The notes under the pieces: model-generated
What the model was told of the DNA's origin: nothing
The model's input: the letters and a program-made list of their open reading frames with translations, nothing else
Databases searched by the model: none
Source of the DNA: Naganishia liquefaciens
Taxonomy: Eukaryota; Basidiomycota; Tremellomycetes; Filobasidiales; Filobasidiaceae
NCBI GenBank assembly: GCA_013423385.1
Contig: BLZA01000040.1
Location: 248,001 to 312,000, forward strand
Length of the DNA: 64,000 nucleotides
Reading direction: 5' to 3'
Position numbers and translations under genes: made by a program
Shown here: positions 22,312 through 35,833 of the stretch, piece by piece
How positions within the stretch are numbered: the first letter of the stretch is position 1
Layout: each line of letters begins with the position of its first letter

Positions 22312-23541
22312 CTATGCTAACAGACCAGCGTCCTTGAGCTTGGCCACGAGTTCATCGACACTCTCCACCTGGCGATTTCCATCAGTAAGACAGTCTCCCA
22401 ATACACCATTTCGACTGACCTTGCCTCCTCCCACACGCTTCGGTGGCTCCGAAACGCTAAGAACCTCCATCCGAGGTGTCTGATAACGATATTCAGCCGA
22501 GCTGGTTGAAATTGCCTCGTTGGCCGACTCACAAAGTCAAGACCGAGGTCTTCAGGCTTGATGCTCTCCACCTTCTTTTTCTTTGCCTTCATGATGTTGG
22601 GCTGAAGATTTTCGGTCAGTCTGACCGTGAACCGTTGCGTCGAGAGGAAGGGCCTTACCAAAGATGCGTAACGGGGTTCTGACGGAGAAAATCAGCCACA
22701 CTCATCCATCAGCGAGGGCCTTCTTAAATCAGCAGACAAGCTCAACTAACCGTTCAATCTACGATGCATGAAGTTGAAATCAGTTTCAGGCGAATTCTAC
22801 AGAGTAATGCTGACTCTCACCTCAGATCTGTTGTCACAACCATTGGGAGAGCACCCTCGACGACCTCCAGACCGCCGTCAATCTCCCTCGTCACTTCAAC
22901 CTTGCCATCCTTCTCGACCTGCAACTTGCTTGCGAATTGACCTTGACCCCAGCCCAACAACCCAGCCAACATGCCACCAGTGCTACCGGAATCATCATCG
23001 ATCGCCTGTTTGCCCATAATCACCAAGTCGATAGCCTTCGCCTTGTCTCCGGCTGAGCGTTCAATGACAGCCTTGATAGCCCGCGCGACATTGATTGGCT
23101 CCGGGTTGGCCAGACCGACGGGCTGTTCCGGGCAGACGATATGGATTCCGGCGTCGGCTCCCATGGCCAAGGCGGTTCGCAGCGTCTCGACCGACTTGGC
23201 AGGGCCGATGGTAAGTGCTGTAATGGACGAGACAGTGTCCTTGGACTTTTCTCGGAGCCTGATGGCCTCCTCTACGGCTGAAAGATGGCAATTGCGCGGT
23301 ATAAGCCCAACTGGAATCACCAACGGTGAGCCAGTACTAACCGATCTCATCGAAGGGGTTCTACGACGTCATCGGGATAAGTATGTGGTGACGGCGAAAG
23401 GACTCATTCACTCACCATGGAATGCTTCACCGTGGTATCCACGCCCTTGCCGTCCTTGGCGATTCGAATCTTGACAGCATAATCAATTGCCCGCTTCACG
23501 GGTACCAGGATGTTGACGAGGGAAGGCGTAGACGGACGCAT
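22312..23541 (-). CDS. ETFB: electron transfer flavoprotein beta subunit
   Basis: Eight exons (23541-23416, 23360-23342, 23277-22821, 22758-22751, 22678-22659, 22601-22533, 22479-22420, 22368-22312) yield 271 residues, the normal ETFB length. With ETF-alpha it binds FAD and AMP in the mitochondrial matrix and passes electrons from acyl-CoA and other dehydrogenases to ETF-ubiquinone oxidoreductase. Landmarks: VNILVPVKRAIDYAVKIR, NPFDEIAVEEAIRLREK, ALTIGPAKSVETLRTALAMG, LVIMGKQAIDDDSGSTGGML, the ETF-beta signature region TREIDGGLEVVEGALPMVVT plus TDLRLNEPRYASLPNIMKAK, and the C-terminal VSEPPKRVGGGKVESVDELV. Three internal exons are tiny (19, 8 and 20 nt), and all are needed to rebuild invariant residues. 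It is head-to-head with the Hook-like gene. Confidence 0.95.
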
Positions 23542-23953
23542 TTTGGGGCGAAGAGACGACTGACGATGAGGCTGCAAGGACGCTGCGAGGGCCGATACCG
23601 ACGATTTGACGATGTGGGGAGAAGTGGGAAAGACGATTGATTGAATACGGCACAAACCCGGTGCGACGATCGCTGCCCAAGACGTGAATAGCCGGTGGTA
23701 ACTCGTATTCCTCAGCCCGTAGCCAAGCCGATCGGGTCGACCAGCTCCGACGTGTCTTTGTCGCCGAAAAAGTAAACAAACAACCTGAAACGCGAGAGGA
23801 GTAGAGTCGTTTAATGAACCAAGTTGCGTCGCTCGGTCCGAGACAGACACGTATTCTCCGACATGGTTGTCGCGGCTCATCCGAGGACATTGACTTGCAA
23901 GGTACCTTCACAGCATCTCGACCGGAGCTCAGCTCATCTACCGGCGTGCTGAA
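23542..23953. promoter_or_regulatory. head-to-head intergenic, ETFB/Hook-like gene
   Basis: About 410 bases between divergent starts. A minus-strand open frame continues upstream of the ETFB ATG, but ETFB proteins normally begin at the chosen ATG, so I read it as leader. Nothing else is seen. Confidence 0.35.
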
Positions 23954-26589
23954 ATGGACGAGGTCAATACCGTTTCGGCTTTACTGGCATACACGACCGC
24001 CGTGCTCCAGGACAGGAATAACGATGGTCTTGACATCCGGTCAGTCAAGAATGCATTGGCACCGAAAGTATTGCAAGTAATGGTCGGCATGCCGTGAGTC
24101 AGAGAGTGATGCAGCCATCGCGCCTCGCTGAACAGCCGACCTTGTCCCGTTTCAAGGGAGCTGCCGCAAGCTTACAATCAGCTGCAAATCCTAAAGATTG
24201 TCTACTACCGATTAGCTCTTGAGCATGACTTAGCTATTCATCTTCCTTTCCCCGATATCAAAGCCTTGTCGTCCCTGGACCCTCCAAACAGCGAATTCAT
24301 CAAGCTCTATTCCATCATACTTGTACAACAGACTGTTTGGAGCGAGGAGAACTCTCGGTTCGTACGTGTTATTCAGGGACTGGAACAGAAGCACCAAGAA
24401 TGCCTAAAAGTCGTCATTGAGGATGTACGTGGCACTCTTATAACATGACCAATCGTCTCGGAATCGTGACTCAAATCTCGAGCTCACCTACAGGCACTCG
24501 CGGGGTTGCCCGAAGAGTCACCCGAGGAAGCTCTTCCAGACAAAGGGATGGATGATAGCCTTAGACGGTCAGTCACATGTCTTTTCCCGCCACAATTGGG
24601 CTGACCACGACGCGATATCATGACAACAGGGCCGACCTATTCTGCAAGGCTCAGAGACGCTCGGCCGCCTTGCAAGCCAAATTAGCTGAGGCAATGCAAC
24701 AGGGTGAAACCGCTCGTCACACCCTCACTGAAGCGGCGTATAAGCCGAGTGGGCTGCGAGATGTGAGATTCATATAACCGTTGAGTGTCTCTCGAGAGGC
24801 TGACGACTTTCTCGCTGCAGTCGTCGTCGTTGAGAAGAGGCGTCCCCGACAAAACATTGGGCGAAGACTCCAATTTCACTCTAGGCGACTCGGATACTGA
24901 ATCAGAGTCGAACGGTGACCTGAAGCATACTTCTCATGATGACAGCCGTGTCCCATCATCTGTGTACCGTGGAACAGCAAAGGAGAGAATGCGCGAACTC
25001 GAGGTAGAAAGATTACAAGCGGATCTGTCAGTATCTCGGCGAGGCACGAAAACCGAAGGCAGGATGCCGTGCTCACATGGTCCACAGGGATGAAAAGGCG
25101 GACGAATTGAGGCAACTCGAAATCCAGCTGGAGGAGTTGCGACAGACGGTTCAGGCTTACGCTTCTCGGGTACGTCTCATCTTCGCATTCAACGTGAACG
25201 GATCCTGATGATACCTTCTTTCGGTCTCGCGTAGATTGCTGAATTGGAGGCGGCAGTGGAAGAAGTTGGTCACCTGCGCGACGAGGCAGAAGTGTGAGGA
25301 ACACTGCCTCTACTTTGCACAAGTCCAGCTGCTGATCTCGTCATGCGCTAGCCACCGTCACTCTGCCGAGAAGCTCAAGAAGAGCGAGAACGTGGTCGAC
25401 AAGTTGAAGAAAAAGTTGGAAAGCACATCTGGCATGCGATCAGAATTACAGGTATCGCGGCTTTTTGCACGGTAGCTGCGGAACTGCGCGCTGATATAGG
25501 TTGGAACAGGATATGCAAAAACAGGTTCAGATCCTTAGAGACGAAAACTCCGAGTGGGAAAATAGATACACGACGATGATGCGTGAAAGAAAGACAAATG
25601 CTACAAGTCGGATATTTGACCAAGAACTGGTATGCTGGATCGTCATATCCCCTCGAATCGAGCTAAAGTCCTCCCTTTTATAGGTCTCGGAAACGCAGAT
25701 GACAGCCCTTTCTGCGCGACTACAGCAGCTCGAACTGGATACTCATGCCAAAGAGGCAGAAATCAAGCGTCTGGAAGCCATCCTGTTTGCGAGTAGTAGG
25801 AGGGGAAGCGAGCGGTCGGGAAAATCTTTGCTGCATGACTACGGAGAAACATCGCCAACAAAGACAACCGAAGGGGAAATGCAGGTCTCGCCAGTATCTG
25901 ACCGGCTGCTATCTCCCACTCTCATGCGGGAATTCGATACATCGCAGGCCGACACAGAGATAAAGTCCGGCACATATGACAGGTGGGTCGGCCAACCATA
26001 CTGAATGACACGGGTCTGAACTCATTCTCCTCCGCCGCTACTTGCATCGACAGGCTTCACCGAAGAATTCTGGAGTTGGAAGCCTTGCTTGCCAAGGTGT
26101 CTCGATCCGCAAGATCAACTAGCGACGGGTCGATGACACTGCCTGGGCCCGAAGCTATTTCGAGACAGACAGCCGATAATGGACGTCCTCATTTCGAACT
26201 TGAAGCAGGAGCCGACAACGAGACCTTGCGTCTGAAAGTTCAGGTGAGTATGACTTCGTTGCGCCGTCGGGCAGTCCACTTAAACCGAGTCATGTGTTCA
26301 GGAGGCTACTGCGGATGCGGAGATGCGATACCGGACAGAAAAACTTTTGATGCTGAAGGCTTGGACGGATCTCGGTCAACGTGCGATGAAGCTGGGAGGC
26401 AACCCGGACGGAACAGGTTCTGCCGCAAGTGGCTCAGGCGGACAGCTGCTCGAGCTGAGTTGGGCGAATCGAATGCGGCGCCAGGTATGTCTGCCCATCT
26501 TCGGAGAATAGGTCATACCTAAGTCATCTTCGGGTCATTAGATGCATACAATGGACCGATTGGTAGAACCCAGCAAACAGCAAGCGTAG
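23954..26589 (+). CDS. HOK1: Hook-like coiled-coil protein (candidate dynein-endosome adaptor)
   Basis: Thirteen short exons (23954-24093, 24157-24424, 24494-24567, 24630-24762, 24821-25026, 25088-25169, 25235-25293, 25352-25451, 25510-25629, 25684-25982, 26054-26243, 26302-26484, 26542-26589) keep phase through 633 residues. The N-terminal about 135 residues look like a degenerate Hook domain: LLAYTTAVLQDRNNDGLDIR, then YYRLALEHDL, and a block FIKLYSIILVQQTVWSEENS + FVRVIQGLEQKHQECLKVVI that lines up by eye with the conserved LGRLLQLILGCAVNCE...Y...I..LEE segment of Hook proteins. The rest is heptad coiled coil (ADELRQLEIQLEELRQTVQA, LEAAVEEVGHLRDEAEV, KLKKSENVVDKLKKKLES, ILELEALLAKV) broken by Ser-rich linkers. 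Fungal Hook links early endosomes to dynein through FTS/FHIP. Another coiled-coil family remains possible. Confidence 0.6.
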
Positions 26590-27402
26590 GAAGCCCAAAG
26601 CATGCCAAGGGAATCGAGGCGCGCTTGGCGTCATCAGCCGCAATTACTTGCAAGAGGGCAATTGGAAGTGTAGCCGCTGTGAAGTGCATATTGCATAGTA
26701 TGATGGCATGATAAAGGATGAGGGCTTGTTGTTCGCCTCTTTACCGGTCATGAACTATGTCCAAATACTGCGTTTCTGAGCCTCTACAGTTTGTTTACGC
26801 CGCGACTAAGCTACAAAGACTGTCCTCAACCGTGTCATGGAAACGCGAAGAGAAGAGACGACGCCTTTTCCGATATAGTAACTTTCGCATTATTGATAGA
26901 TGTGGCACTTCAAGGCTATGCGCATGCTGTACCATAAGCGGGAGACACTAGGACTGGCCTCCGCAAGCAGGTTCCGTGATTCCTCATCCAGGCATGGGTC
27001 AGATTTCCCGAGCATACGTAGCGATCGTACGGCTTTACCCTTGTGCTGACAAACCCATTACCACGCCTGGCTCATCGCCTCGCCACACAAGGGAAGGAAA
27101 GGGCGTCGCCACTCGAAACCCAAAGACAACAAAGCATGGAACCGCTGCTTAGTCAGCTGTGCGTCATGGCGGCGAAATTGATCGCGAACCGATCGCTTCG
27201 CGGAGAACCAGTTGCACAGTCGGTATCTTTCGAGTCATTTCAACGGGACGCCTAGTCAGTCCCCTTTGACCTTCCCGTAGCACAGCACAGCGATGGTGAC
27301 ATCCGGCATAGGGATTGTCAACACCTGATCACAAAGACGACTCATCGACCAGCTCAACCCTCTGCTATACGGTACATCTTCGTGCGAGAACGTTCCAGCA
27401 AG
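26590..27402. other. intergenic upstream of the double-RING gene
   Basis: About 810 bases between two plus-strand genes with no supported coding feature. Short frames (26757-26951, 27043-27255) lack recognisable features. It should hold the Hook-like 3' UTR and the promoter/leader of the next gene. Confidence 0.35.
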
Positions 27403-30400
27403 ATGCCTAGACCGGATTCATCAACGCAGACAGGTAAGTTGTGATCGATCAAGCAGAAATCGCTGCTTCTTGTGATATTGAAACGATTGTGACTCTCAGT
27501 AGGCGATGGATCCGAAGCTTCGCCACCGCTCACCACAGGCGTCGCACATGCGCCATCATCCGAACAAAGGCAAACGTCCAATTCGACAAACAGCATGGGA
27601 GAACAGAGTGCACATAGTCAAACATTCCTCGACACCGCCGCCAATACTGTTCCCTCTGGCAGATCGACGGAGGATCCGATGACCACATCCACGCATCCAT
27701 CATCAGCAACGCCTGCCTTAATTCCAACATCAACACATATTCCAGGCTCAGCATCTGGTGTGGCAAATGCAAGTTCCCCTGTGCAGCCTTATCAGTCGTC
27801 TGAGCGACTATTCTTCGGACCGCCACCTCCGCCTCAGGTCACGGGATCGCCCTCGCGAACTTCGCCGACGTATGCTCACAACGGGATCCCGGAAGGCGTA
27901 ATTCAGGGAATCTTGCAGGGTATCCTTGGACCTATGGCAAACATTCAGCGTGCTACTAGTCCAGCATCCGCTCCAGCCAACATGAATCCGCGTCAAGATT
28001 CTGAGACTGATCGCACAGCGCTGAATGTCAATATCAACGGTACGTCGACCGCGCCGTCACCAGATTTGGGTTCCATGTTCTCGATGTTTGGACTGCCGCA
28101 ACCGGCGTCACAGGCATCCGGAAGCGAAACGCAACCTGTTAATGTTGCTCAGTCGGCGTCGGCACCGGCGCAAAACGATCCAGCGTTAGGTGCCTCCTCT
28201 GTTTCCGGTGGTGCCGCTCCTTCTGAATCACAGCGCCAAGGGCGTTTCGGACCCTCCGAGTATTCCTTCACTTTCGATTTGGGGCCGATCGGTATCTCGG
28301 GACTGGCAGATGCCGGGAGTTCGTTTGGCGACGTTCCGCGCAGTCCTACATCCCGTAGCAATACACAGGACGCAGCTCCCCTGGCACAGCAAGATCCGAG
28401 CAGTGGGCAGCCGCAAGAGGATGCCGACGTGCCACCAGAAACGACCGGGCAATCGGGCTCCCCCAATGCCAGCGACAACGGTTCCAATCTCAACAACCGT
28501 GCGCCACCTATGACGTTCTTCCTAGGGCCGAACGTTAACTGGCTACAACCGCTTACGGGAGGTGCGGGACCGACGGTGCCGCACGAGAATGGTCCCGAGG
28601 CTAGCAACCAGGTTCATGGACAGGACACGACTACTAACAATACTGGAGAGAATGTCGATCAACCGCCACCGCTAGCTCCACCGCTCTTTCATTTCTTTCA
28701 CCGGCTTTTCCAGAATGGCATGCCATCCGGTGCTGCTCAACCGGGTGTTTTCAATTTCACGTTCGGATTCCCCTCATTCATGCAAACCCGTTTGCCCCCG
28801 GATCCAGAAAGAGCTGAAGAGCTTCTGCGAGGACTCAAAGACCCCGGAATGGACCTCATGATCCGCCTTGACAGGATTGTCCGTGCGGATGCGTTGGGAA
28901 CTACCCATTCCGGCGCGAAACAAGAAGAATCAGAGGGTGACGCTGATGGATGGAAATGCGCGGTCTGCATGGAGGGTATTGAAGATGAGATCGAGGCACA
29001 CAAGCAGGATGAGAACGAGCCGGATGGCGACAACCATGACAAAACCGAAGCGAACGATTTCTCAATTCTCGAACGGATCTCGAGAACCAACTCTATCGCG
29101 TCTGACACCGATATGCAGGATGTTGAAATGGCTTTGAATGGTGAAATACCGGAAAGCCCGAAGAACAAGACAAGCCTCAAAGTCTTCCCTTGTCACCACG
29201 TATTCCATGAGGACTGCTTGCGACCTTGGCTAGCGCAGAAAACCACGTGGTAAGTATTTTGACGTTGCGCAGCCCGGAAGATTCATCACTGATATGCGAC
29301 TGAAAGTCCAACTTGCCGATTTGACATAGATCCCCATTCCGTCACACTGCGCCGACCGGTCATGCCGCAAGGTCGAGCCAACCCTCTTCGACCGCGACCA
29401 AGGAATGCAGCGACCTCTAATGCTCGCGCGACTCCATACGGGTCACGACCCATATCGCCAAGCACTAACGGGGACACCTTGGCCTCAGGCGCAAGCAACT
29501 TGACTCGCACCAGACCAGTCTCGGCGGGTAATAATCAGAATCCTGTAGCGGCGAATGACGAACGACAAGTCGACCCTCATGCACCATCCACGACAGGTCC
29601 GGCATTCTCCCACTCCGAAGTCCCGCGTAGCCCGTTCGCTTTCCCTCGACCTGACAGAGGCAACTCTCACCAAATCAATACATCTGGTCATGTGGATCGG
29701 CCTCCTCCGATTGCACAGCCGCCAGTCGCTGCCTCTGGCATTCCGGATGACTCAGAGTCACAGAGCAATCCACAGAGCAACAGCTCAGGCTCTAATTTGA
29801 CTGCCGCCGGCATGCAAGATGCATTACAGATGTTGCACGAGCTACTGAATCGGGCTGGGCGGAACGAGCCCTCTCCGGCTGGGCAATCTGCCAACAACGG
29901 CTCAGAGATTAACCGATCACCTCCGACTGCGAACGCAAGTCGCTCGCTCGTCACCGGCGAGGCCGATCCCCGTACCGGTCAAATCGATCACGACATGGAG
30001 GCGGGAGGCAATAGGCCAGAAGCGGGAGATGCCCAAAGCGGAGATGTTGGCCAGTCCCGACACCCTCACTCCCATACTATTGCCATTTTCGAGATCGCCC
30101 TTCCGGACATGCCCGCCAACATGATGCCGGATACCTTTCAGGGACCCAACGGCGGACCACCCCAACCTTTCGGGCCCAATGCGTTCCGCAGCTTCATGGC
30201 TCCCTTCCCTGGAATGGGCGAAGGTCTCGGCAATGCTCATCACGAACACGATCAGAACAACGACAACAACGATGCAGGCCAAGCCAACCAGGCACCCGAG
30301 AACCCTCGGACAGCATCCAGTACAGCATCGCAGGGCGGCGACGAAGGCAGTCGTGCACCGTCAAATCCCATCACCCCAGGCGGCGCTTCGGGCAATCAGC

Positions 30401-30981
30401 CTCCTCGCCCACATCTCCACAGGTGGATGTCTGACTTTCAGCATAGACCCCCTTCAAGCTTTCCGCTGCCACCCACGGTGAACTTGCCTCCTTTGGAGAG
30501 TCTCGGCGAAAGTGACTCTACTCCCATTGAGAGGCGACGCGGAGATGAACGATGGCAGATCCCCCAAGTCAAGGGCACATTCGCGGAATGGGTTTTGGCG
30601 CGAGAGAAGGCTCTACACTGGTGTTGTGACGATCCGGTTTGCCTATACGCCCCACCGAAGCACCCATTCACCGACGGGACACAGGTGGAATGGGAAGAAT
30701 GGAAACCGACAACGGAAAGCCTAACCAGGATCAACAGTTATAAACAGCACCATTTCATTGGCTCAGAATACACTGGTCCGCGACCCGTATGCCAACACGA
30801 GTTCCATCCGTCATGCCTCAAAGTTAGTTGTCGTTCGTCGAACTGGTGGTATCGCCAACTGGGACGTGAGGAGACAACTGTTCGTTGCCCAAAGTGCAGA
30901 ATGCAAGGATGGGTTATCGATCACTCCAGTGATAGTCAAAGTACTGTGCCGCCCGCTGTGCAAGCCATTGATTCAGAATAG
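27403..30981 (+). CDS. large RING-H2 protein with split RING and second C-terminal zinc module (putative E3 ubiquitin ligase)
   Basis: Three exons (27403-27433, about 27500-29249, 29307-30981) give about 1,151 residues. Most of it is low-complexity Ser/Pro/Gln/Asn/Gly sequence. Near residue 495 a RING-H2 begins with WKCAVCMEG; 74 residues later it resumes with FPCHHVFHEDCLRPWLAQKT and, across an intron, CPTCRFDID. The ligand order (C-x2-C ... C-H-x2-H-x2-C ... C-x2-C) is complete, so it should bind two zincs and an E2. Near residue 1034 a second cysteine/histidine cluster follows: WCCDDPVC, then CQHEFHPSCL and VRCPKCRMQGW. This looks like another RING-like or zinc-ribbon module. Ubiquitin ligase activity is inferred from the RING only; the substrate is unknown. 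The acceptor of intron 1 has two in-frame alternatives 3 nt apart (27499 or 27502). Confidence 0.8.
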
Positions 30982-31707
30982 AAAATTGTCAGTCTTAGCC
31001 CTGACCTCACGGGTGGGAGTCAAATGTCGCCTCTTCATGTCGATCCACCAATCATTGTAGCATAGTCACAAGTTGTATCGAATAGCATGATGTCTTCTGC
31101 GACATGCCTTTATGGACTTTTACCTGTAACATGAACCTTCGATTCCGTGTCAGACATTGGCATCGATGTGCACACATGCCAATGACTAGTTTCATGAGCC
31201 CATTGGACGACCGCATTCAGTAATTTATGCTATATTAGGAAGACATCAATAGCCTTGTTCAGCAAAGACGATCTGGCGCGTTCCTTGTGTGAGCACATCC
31301 TCCGAGATGGCGAATGCTCAGTCCTCAAAGGAGAAGGGCAGGGGCTCGAAATTTTTGCCCGGTAAGGCGAGTGCGGCGATGAAGATTGAATGGCGCACCG
31401 TTGCCACGTCGAGGTGTCGGCCAGCCGTTGGCCCCGCGCGCGTGATATCAATTCGACGGAAGCAAAACGCAGGTATCCGTGCAATGCGTGGCAGGCGCAG
31501 CCGAGGTCAGCAGCGCAGGAACGGTGGGGTGGTATCATGATTTGATCACCGGCAAGACTTCTTTGGCTGAGTACATGTATCGATAGGCGCTTCTCCGACA
31601 TTAGTGAACATCCCTCAGGTGAGCATATACGAGTGAATCAACTCAGCGCATATTGCACGCTAATCGGAATCCCTGCGCAATCTCGCTGCTATCGCCGTAG
31701 ATCCACC
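30982..31707. other. intergenic, double-RING gene to SEC4
   Basis: About 725 bases. Arg/Ser-rich frames on both strands near 31230-31600 overlap each other and are not supported as genes. The final part is the SEC4 promoter and leader. Confidence 0.35.
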
Positions 31708-32877
<1,170 letters not shown>

Positions 32878-33371
32878 GCGTGACATTGCAGTCTGAGACG
32901 CAGATTGCCTCATCGGGGTTCCAGCAACTGTACGCAATGTGGCCAAGCTTCTGTGGTACATTCGCAGTGTGGCCTCTGCGGGGAAGGTCTGCTTTTCGCT
33001 GTTTCGGTTTACCATGTCTTTATCCTTCGGCTTGCGTGGGAGCAATCTTTTCCATTGTTTCGCGTTTTTCGACTTGATTTTGTTCAATAGCTATGACAGA
33101 TGTCTTATCACATGTACAATAGGCTTCACGCTCTGCAAAATCTCACTTGGAACAAACCAGCTGGCAGAGATGAGTCCCGTTGAGATGTCAGTCGCATCGC
33201 ATTATTTCCCGCGCCCGCGAGACCCGAGGGTGATCGGCATGTTTCAGTGTTTCAGCTTGAGCGCAAAAGCTGGAAGTTCATCCAACATGCGTGTCGAACC
33301 TGTTCCCTATCCTCTATCGTACCCATTTCTCGGCGGTGCGCTCCAGACGAACATCAATTCTCCACGCTATC
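32878..33371. other. intergenic, SEC4 to PCH2
   Basis: About 490 bases with no supported gene. Open frames continue upstream of the PCH2 ATG but show no conserved sequence. Confidence 0.35.
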
Positions 33372-35702
33372 ATGACTATGGACACCGAGGCGACGGCTTC
33401 CCTCTCGCGCTTGACGCTGTTATCGAATTTTGGCCCACCTCCCCCTCCATCAGCCAAGGTCGACAAGGCGAACGGTCATACGATATCCCAAAGCGCATCC
33501 ATTCACTCTGCCATGTCCATTGAAACCAATGAGGATGACGATGATCAACAACGTGATACAGCACGCCAATCCAACGGGAGCGACACCACACGCAGGAATG
33601 GCAATTGCAATGATCGCAAAAGGGGATCGGCTTGTGAGATCTATGAGGAAGATCAGGAGGATGGCGTGTACAGCAGGAGGAGGAATATACCTAGTCTGAG
33701 TGCTGAGGAGTCTAGGAAGGCTGTCGTTCATAGTGAGTTCTCTGCACCAAGGCCGTGGCGCAGTGTCTCGATTCGAACCCACGGCCGTTCCGTAGCGATC
33801 TGCTGATCTTGCTTGTCAATAGTTGAGGCACGATTGATCCCTCGTTCCATGATGCGCTTTGGAGTTATTCAGAACCTAATATCGACGTATATTCACGAGA
33901 ACTTTGACCGCTTGGAGGTTGGCGCCGAGCTGGAAGGTTGGAGAGAGGTGCAAACTCTAGCAAATTCGGTAGATAGGTTATGCGTAACGGAGTCGTGTGA
34001 GTGTGCACTGAGCTAGGCTATGGATTGATTCCAGAACTCATTTTGCGTACTATTTAGCGAGCCCTGATGCTTTCCCGGAGGTTGCGAAATGCCGTATAGT
34101 GGTTCACGTCTATCAGCCTTCTGCCCGCAACATTATAGACGAATTTGCTGCAACGACTGGAGGCATGTTCAATCCAGCAACCTTCGGTGTGACGTGACTG
34201 ACAGTCCCTTGACTCCTTGTAGACGAAGATGACGACGAGACGACAGTTATGGCTGCAACAGTAAGGGAACTCCCATCGCGTGACATGGATGGCTTGTGGG
34301 ATAGGTAGGCTAAGCCATTAACCACACTACTTGCCCATTGGCTCATGTTTCGCCTTCTAAGCTTGATATATCCGGACGACGTCAAACCAAAGCTGCTCAA
34401 CTACATCTACACTACCCTGCTATTCTCGGATGCCAATGTTGACTTCAACATCGTGACTTGGAATCGGTTAGTCTCTACCTTTGCTGCGTGGTCATGAAGA
34501 GCTGATCTTCTTACCTTGGAGGTGATTTAGAGTTGTTCTTCTGCATGGGCCTCCTGGGACAGGCAAGACAAGTCTGTGCCGAGCCTTAGCTCAAAAGCTT
34601 GCCATTCGTTTGTCCAACCGGTGGGTCGGTAATGATACACTTTCGCGTTGGACCTCGCTCATAAGGGCTGTCAATTGGACAGGTACTCACATGGTCGTCT
34701 CGTCGAGATCAACTCGCATTCGCTCTTCTCAAAGTGGTTTTCGGAATCTGGCAAGCTAGTCCAGAAATTATTTGCCCGTGTGACGGAAATGGTTGAAGAT
34801 GAAAGCGGATTCGTCGTAGTGCTCATTGGTAAGAAATATGTGTGCCATTCATCGCGGGAATCCTCATTAACTGTGTATCTAGACGAAGTCGAGAGCTTGA
34901 CCGCAGCTAGAGCAGGGGCTATGTCTGGGACAGAGCCATCGGACGCACTACGGGTGATTAGTCCGGCGGACTCTCTATACCTGCTCGATGCTGACGTTTA
35001 ACCCATAGGTCGTCAACGCCCTGCTTACGCAGCTAGACAAGCTAAAACACAGGAAAAATGTGCTGGTCATGTCTACATCGAACATCGCGCAGGCTATAGG
35101 CAAGTCTCGTGGCGATATGAAGTGAAGCACTCACTAACTTCTTAAATCTACTTGTAGATTCGGCTTTCATTGATCGAGCTGACATCAAGCAATATATCGG
35201 ACTGCCACCACCACAAGCGGTCTACTGGATCCTGAGTGGATGTCTAACAGAGCTTATGAGGGCAGGTATTATTGCTCACCTAGTATGTACCACATTATTC
35301 CCGAAGTCTCATACTCGAGCTGATACCTCGTCGTTCACGACAGGATCTTCTCGAGTGGAAAGATCTACAAGTGGTTAAGACCAAACCTTCACAAAAGCCA
35401 GAACGAGAACGCATAAGGCAGGCTTGCTTGAAGATCGCTGCTATATCCGAAGCTTGCCAGGTGAGTCGGTTGCCTCAAGATTTGAGCACCTCTGATGGAC
35501 ATTGCTCTTCAAGGGAATGTCAGGAAGATCATTACGACGTCTGCCTGTCTTGGCACATGCTCGACATATTGGGATCAACACTACCGACGAGATGCATCAA
35601 TCACCAGTAGAGGACTGGATAGAAGCGATGCAAAAGGTTGTCGGAGAAGAGGGGGAGCAGATGAATCGCTTAGATGAGGCTGTTGGCACAGGAAAGATCT
35701 AA
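33372..35702 (+). CDS. PCH2: AAA+ ATPase Pch2/TRIP13 (HORMA-domain remodeller)
   Basis: Twelve exons (33372-33732, 33823-33996, 34058-34162, 34223-34304, 34362-34466, 34531-34620, 34683-34828, 34883-34953, 35009-35099, 35158-35282, 35344-35460, 35514-35702) give 551 residues. Pch2 unfolds HORMA proteins (Hop1, Mad2) as a hexamer to control meiotic checkpoint signalling, recombination and spindle-checkpoint silencing. Core motifs: [40 protein letters not shown], Walker [40 protein letters not shown], Walker B VVVLIDEVESL, sensor 1 VLVMSTSN, arginine-finger region [19 protein letters not shown] and the helical lid [16 protein letters not shown]. The N-terminal 125 residues are a charged, disordered extension unlike that of animal TRIP13. 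Introns 3 and 9 are GC-AG. The alternative start at 33378 (second Met) is equally possible. Confidence 0.95.
34163..34222 (+). other. GC-AG intron 3 of PCH2
   Basis: Donor GGAG|GCATGT, acceptor TTGTAG at 34222. Only this junction joins the EFAATTG segment to [15 protein letters not shown] in frame; the available GT downstream leads to a stop. Confidence 0.8.
35100..35157 (+). other. GC-AG intron 9 of PCH2
   Basis: Donor ATAG|GCAAGT, acceptor CTTGTAG at 35157. Splicing rebuilds [16 protein letters not shown] around the arginine finger. The donor otherwise matches the consensus perfectly, as is usual for GC-AG introns. Confidence 0.9.
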
Positions 35703-35833
35703 TGCATTCCGGGTTGATATCATTGCCGAATGATCCCATACATGGTCACACAACGCTGTGTCTCGTTAATTGTCACAAGTGGCGCGGGCGATCAAGGCTA
35801 TGTCAAACTCCGAAGGGCCAAAGGTCGTATATT

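Noticed and set aside
33750-33790. TTCGAACC-type tRNA B-box-like sequence
   Set aside because: It lies inside PCH2 intron 1; the flanks do not form a T-arm or acceptor stem.
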